Positions 58,751 through 64,000 of a stretch of DNA of 64,000 nt are shown here, one piece after another. The stretch's first letter is position 1; each line of letters starts with the position of its first letter. A program made the translations under genes and the position numbers. Below the pieces are notes generated by a model. That model did not search any database and was not told the origin of the DNA. It saw only the letters and a list, made by a program, of their open reading frames with translations. The stretch is from Proteles cristata cristata (taxonomy: Eukaryota; Chordata; Mammalia; Carnivora; Hyaenidae). The stretch is taken from assembly GCA_017311185.1 (NCBI GenBank), contig JAESUZ010000759.1:1-64000 (forward strand). Direction: 5' to 3'.

Positions 58751-61700
58751 AATAATAGAAAACAAATTTCAGGAAAACCCCTGAACACTTGGAAATTCAA
58801 TAACATACTTCTAAATAATTTGTTGGTCACAGAAGAAACCGTTGAAAAACATTTAAACAAAGGAAATTAGACAACATTTCTATAACTGAAGAATTACAAA
58901 AATTCCTTGGGATGCTCTCTCTCTCTCACCTCTCCTCAAATTTCTCTCAAAAATTATATAAACACTAAATAAACAAACAAACAAATACATAAAATAAAAC
59001 AAATTTCAGGAGATCCCCTGAACACTTGGAGAATAAACATACTTTAAAATAATTTGTTGGTCGCAGAAGAAACCGCAGAAAAAGATTAAAACATAGGAAA
59101 TTTCACATTTCTATAACAGAATAATTATGAAAATTGCTTGGGATTCTCTCTCTCTCTCTCTCACCTCTCCTCAAATTACTCTCTCTCAAAAAATATATAA
59201 ACACTAAACAAACAAACAAACAAACAAATAAATAATAGAAAACAAATTTCAGGAAAACCCCTGAGCACTTAGAAGTTAAATAACATACTTCTACATAATT
59301 TGTTGGTCACAGAAGAAACCGTTGAAAAACATTTAAACAAAGGAAATTAGACAACATTTCTATAACTGAAGAATTACAAAAATTGCTTGGGATGCTCTCT
59401 TTCTCTCACCTCTCCTCAAATTACTCTCTCTCAAAAATTGTATAAACACTAAATAAACAAACAAACAAATACATAATAGAAAACAAATTTCAGGAGATCC
59501 CCTGAACACGTGGAAAATAAATAACATACTTTAAAATAATTTGTTGATAGCAGAAGAAACCGTTGAAAAAGATTTAAACAAAGGAAATTAGACATTACTA
59601 TAACTGAAGAATTTAAAACATTGCTTGGTATTCTCTCTCTCTCTGCCTGCCCCTCCTCAAATTGCTCTCTCTCAAAAAATAAATAAACATTCAATAAACA
59701 AACAAACATATACATAATAGAAAACAAATTTCAGGAGATCCCCTGAACGCTTGGAGAAAAAATAACATACTTCTAAATAATTTGTTGGTCGCAGAAGACA
59801 CCGGTAAAAAGATTTAAACAAAGAAAATTAGACAACATTTCTATAACTGAATAATTACAAAAATTGCTTGGGATTCTCTCACTCTCTCTCTCTCTGTCCC
59901 TCCTCAAATTGCTCTCTCTCAAAAAATAAACATTCAATAAACAATCAAACAAATACATAATATAAAAAAATTTTCATAAGATCCCCTGAACACATGGAAA
60001 TTAAATAACATATTTCTAAATAATTTGTTGGTCGCAGAAGAAACCGGTGAAAAAGAATAAAACATAGGAAATTTCACATTTCTATAACTGAATCATTATG
60101 AAAATTGCTTCGGATTCTCTCTCTCTCTCTCTGCCCCTCCTCAAATTGCTCTCTCTCAAAAAATACATAAACATTCAATAAACAAACAAACAAATAAATA
60201 ATAGAAAACAAACTTCAGGAAAACCCCTGAACACTTGGGAAATAAATAACATCCTTCTGAATAATTTGTTGGCTGCAGAAGAAACCGGTGAAAAAGATGT
60301 AAACAAAGGAAATTAGACAACACTTCTATAACTGATAATGTTCAAAATTTCTTGGGATTCTCTCTCTCTCTGTCTGTCCCCCTCCTCAAACTGCTCTCTC
60401 TCAAAAATATATAAACACTAAGTAAATAAACAAACAAATAATAAAAAACAAATTTCACTAAAACCCCTGAACACTTGGAAATGAAATAACATACTTCTAA
60501 ATAATTTGTTGGTCGCAGAAGAAACCGTTGAAGAAGAAATCAAGCCACAATTACAGTTGGTGAGTTCAATACTCCTCTGCCAGTAATCAATAGAGCAAGT
60601 AAACAGAAAATAAGTAAGGGTATCAAAGTCTTACCAGGCTGCCAACAAACTTGGTCCCATGTGTTTACCGAACAAGGCGCCTAGCAACTATAGAATATAC
60701 AGTTCCATGTATAACGGTCCTAAAGATTTAAAAAATGCTGGGCCATAAAACCATTTCAGTACATTTAGAGCATTAAAATCATACAGATCATGTTCTCTTA
60801 TTAAAATGGAATTAAATTAGAAGTCAAGGGGCAGCTGGGTGGCTCAGTTGGTTAAGCTTCTGACTTATGGTTTTGGCTCAGGTGATGATCTCATGGTTTG
60901 TGAGTTTGAAACTCACATCAAGCTTCTTGGGATTCTCGTTCTCTCTCTCTGTCCCTCCTCAAATTGCTCTCTCTCCAAAAATAAATGGGCATAAATATAG
61001 AAACAAACAAATAAATAGAAAACAAATTTCAGAAAAACCCCTGAACACTTGGAGAATAAATAACATACTTTAAAATAATTTGTTGGTCGCAGAAGAAACC
61101 GTTGAAAAAGACTTAAACAAAGGAAATTAGACAACATTTCTATAACTGAATAATTATGAAAATTGCTTGGGATTCTCTCTCTCTCTTTCTCTCTCTCTGT
61201 CTGTCCCTCCTCAAATTGCTCTCTCTCAAAATGTAAAGAAACATTCAATAAACAAACAAAAAATAAATAATAGAATACAAATTTCAGGAGAACACCTGAA
61301 CACTTGGAAATTATATAACATACTTCAAAATAATTTATTGGTCGCAAAACCAACCAATGAAAAAGAATAAACAAAAGAAATTAAACAACATTTCTATAAC
61401 TGAATAATTATGAAAACTGCTTGGGATTCTCTCTCTCTCACCTCTCCTCAAATTACTCGCTCTCAAAAATTATATAAACACTAAATTAACTAACAAATAA
61501 ATAAATAATAGAAAACACATTTCAGGAAAACTCATGAACACTTGGAAATTAAATAACATACTTTAAAGTAATTTGTTGATCGCAGAAAAAACCGTTGAAA
61601 AAGATTTAAACAAAGGAAATTAGACAACATTTCTATAACTGAATAATTATATAAATTCCTTGGATTCTCTCTCACTCTCTCTCTCTGCCCCTCTTCAAAT

Positions 61701-63765
61701 TGGTCTCTATCTAAAAATAATTAAACATTAAAGAAACAAATAATAGAAAACAAATTTCAGGAAAACTCATGAACACTTAGAAATTTAATTACATACTTCT
61801 AATAATTTGTTTGTCGCAGAAGAAACTGTTGAAAAAGATTTAAACAAAGGAAATTAGACATTTCTATAACTAAATAGTTAGGAAAATGGCTTGGGAGTCT
61901 CTCTCAACCTCTCTCTCGGCCCCTCCTCAAATTGCTTTCTCTCAAAAAATAAAGAAACATTCAATAAACAAACAAACAAATAAATAATAGAAAACAAATT
62001 TCGTGAAAACCCCTAAACATTAGGAAAAATAAATAACATACTTTAAAATAATTTGTTGGTCGCAGAAGACACAGGTGAAAAAGATTTAAACAAAGGAAAT
62101 TAGAACATTTCTATAACTGAATAATTATAAAAATTACTTGGGATTCTCTCTCTCTCTCTCTGCCCCTCCTCAAATTGCTCTCTCTCAAAAAATAAATAAA
62201 CATTCAATAAACAAACAAACAAATACATAATAGAGAACAAATTTCAGGAGATCCCCTGAACACTTGGAAATTAAATAACATACTTCTAAATAATTTGTTG
62301 GTCGCAGAAGAAACCATTGAAAAAGCTTTAAACATAGGAAATTTCACATTTCTATAACTGAATAATTATGAAAATTGCTTGAGATTTTCTCTCTCTCTCT
62401 CACCTCTCCTCAAATTACTCTCTCTCAAAAAATATATAAACACTAAATAAACAAACAAACACCTTGGAAATTAAATAACATACTTCTAAATAATTTGTTA
62501 TTCGCAGAAGAAACAGTTGAAAAAGATACAAACAAACAAAATTTGAGAACATTTCTATAACCGAATAATTATAAAAATTGCTACGGATTCTCTCTCTCTC
62601 TTTCTCTGCCCCTCCTCAAATTGCTCTCTCTCAAAAAATAAATAAGCATTCAATAAACAAACAAACAAATAAATTATAGAAAACAAACTGCAGGAAAACT
62701 CATGAACACTTGGAAATTAAATAACATACTTTAAAATTATTTGTTGGTCGCAAAAGAAACCGCTGAAAAAGATTTAAACAAAGGAAATTAGACAACGCTT
62801 CTATAACTTTGAAAATTGTTTAAACAAAGGAAATTAGACAACGCTTCTATAACTGAATAATTACAAAAATTGCTTGGGATGCTCTCTCTCTCTCTGCCCC
62901 TCCTCATATTGCTCTCTCTCAAAAAATAAATGAACATTAAAAAAACAAACAAATAACTAATAGAAAATAAATTTCAGGACCACCCCTAAACACTTAGAGA
63001 AATTAAATAACATACTTCTAAATAATTTGTTGGTCGCAGAAGAAACCGGTCAAAAAATTTAAACAAAGGAAATTAGACAACATTTCTATAACTGAAGAAT
63101 TACAAAAATTGCTTCGGATTCTCTCTCTCTCTCTCTCCCCCCCTCCTCAAATTGCTCTCTCTCAAAAAATAAATAATCAATAAATAAACAAATAAATAAT
63201 AGAAAATACATTTCAAGAACACCCCAAAACACTAGGAAAATAAATAACATACTTTATAGAATATATTGGTCGCAAAACAACCGTTGTAAAAGATTTAAAA
63301 AAAGGAAAATAGACAACTTTCTATAACTGAATAATTATGAAAATTGCTTGGTTTTCCCTCTCTCCCTCACCTCTCCTCAAATTACTCTCTCTCAAAAAAT
63401 ATATAAACACTAAGTAAACAATCAAACAAATAAATAAAACAATTTTCAGGAAAACTCATGAACAGTTGGAAATTAAATAACATACTTTAAAATAATTTTC
63501 TGGTAGCAGAAGAAACCGTTGAAAAAGATTTAAACAAAGGAAATTAGACAACACTTCTATAACGGATAATGTTCAAAATTTCTTGGGATTCTCTCTCTCT
63601 CTCTCTGTCCCTCTCCTCAAATTGCTCTCTCTCAAAAAATATATAAACACTAAGTAAACAAACAAATAAATAATAAAAAACAAATTTCACTAAAACCCCT
63701 GAACACTTGGAAATGAAATAACATACTTCTAAATAATTTGTTGGTCGCAGAAGAAACCGTTGAAG
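58679..63765 (+). repeat. Tandem array of about 20 SINE-L1 fusion units, ~240 bp each
   Basis: Each unit is a SINE 3' half (GGGATTCTCTCTCTC... CTCCTCAAATTGCTCTCTCTC, AAATAAACATTCAATAAACAAAC) followed by L1 ORF2 sequence (ACAAATTTCAGGAAAACCCC, AATAATTTGTTGGTCGCAG, AAAGGAAATTAGACAACATT, AAAATTGCTTGGGATTCTC). Spacing of the TTTGTTGGTCGCAG landmark at 58815, 59050, 59296, 59536, 59777, 60020, 60263 and 60502 gives periods of 235-246 bp. Units differ by 5-15 per cent and small indels. Coordinates of units are approximate. Confidence 0.93.
60829..61000 (+). mobile_element. Second copy of the old SINE inside the array
   Basis: GGCAGCTGGGTGGCTCAGTTGG head, again preceded by the L1 ORF2 stretch ATTAAATTAGAAGTCAAG. 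It is a duplicate of the 58579 SINE and its flanks. Confidence 0.88.
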
Positions 63766-63976
63766 AAGAAATCAAGCCACAATTACAGTTGGTGAGTTCA
63801 ATACTCCTCTGCCAGTAATCAATAGAGCAAGTAAACAGAAAATAAGTAAGGGTATCAAAGTCTTACCAGGCTGCCAACAAACTTGGTCCCATGTGTTTAC
63901 AGAACAAGGCGCCTAGCAACTATAGAATATACGGTTCCATGTATAACGGTCCTAAAGATTTAAAAAATGCTGGGCT

Positions 63977-64000
63977 GGGGGCGCCTGGGTGGCTTAGTCG
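63977..64000 (+). mobile_element. Start of a young feliform SINE, cut by the window edge
   Basis: GGGGGCGCCTGGGTGGCTTAGTCG directly after ATGCTGGGCT. The sister copy at about 60737 has no SINE here, so the insertion came after the 3232-bp duplication. Confidence 0.9.

Larger units (their letters stand above)
60541..64000 (+). repeat. Higher-order repeat, offset 3232 bp
   Basis: CAAGCCACAATTACAGTTGG begins at 60541 and again at 63773. The following about 200 bp and the preceding unit (with the rare TTCAAAATTTCTTGGGATTC variant near 60350 and 63580) are nearly identical. Confidence 0.88.

Noticed and set aside
58679..63765. Regular ~240-bp repeats considered as a CRISPR array or centromeric satellite
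   Set aside because: Each unit is recognisably SINE plus L1 ORF2; there are no spacers, and the host is a mammal.

Overview
This window is mammalian nuclear DNA from a cat-branch (feliform) carnivoran. The evidence is some 22 tRNA-derived carnivore SINEs with the feliform head (GGCGCCTGGGTGGCTTAGTC), many 5'-truncated carnivore L1 copies, and older L2, MIR and hAT fossils. I cannot separate Felidae from a sister feliform family by eye.

The one protein-coding gene I can support is PASD1 (PAS domain-containing repressor 1, a testis-restricted relative of CLOCK/NPAS2), on the minus strand. From splice signals, phase continuity and similarity to the human protein as I remember it, I reconstruct 14 coding exons from 50737 (5') down to the stop at 1468-1470, then a 3' UTR with an AATAAA at 883-888. 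The pieces total 2147 nt, which with one base from an unseen upstream exon makes 716 codons including the stop. Every exon joins in frame. Human PASD1 maps to Xq28, so the window is probably from the X chromosome.

Layout: 1-860 is gene-poor sequence 3' of PASD1. 865-9376 holds the 3' UTR and the last six coding exons: coiled-coil, C-terminal domain and a Glu/Gln-rich acidic exon. 9377-50737 holds the PAS-domain half of the gene, with long introns filled by SINEs, L1s and L2s; a dead MAP4K4-type kinase retrocopy lies at about 19250-19740. 50738-58200 is probably the 5' intron(s), with a large L2 fossil and, at 55013-55106, a candidate exon resembling the basic-helix part of CLOCK/BMAL1. 58200-64000 is a roughly 5 kb tandem array (about 20 units of ~240 bp) made of an L1 ORF2 fragment fused to the 3' half of a SINE.

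Most notable observations: (i) the glutamine-rich coiled-coil segment of human PASD1 is missing here and a GC-AG intron appears to sit at its place; (ii) the bHLH-like exon upstream of a gene known for lacking bHLH; (iii) the SINE/L1 tandem array, with a microhomology junction and a 3232-bp higher-order repeat; (iv) an L1 3' transduction with a 19-bp target-site duplication; (v) composite and inverted L1 insertions; and (vi) a MAP4K4-type retrocopy that preserves an alternative-exon insert. No RNA gene, CRISPR array or microbial-type system is present.
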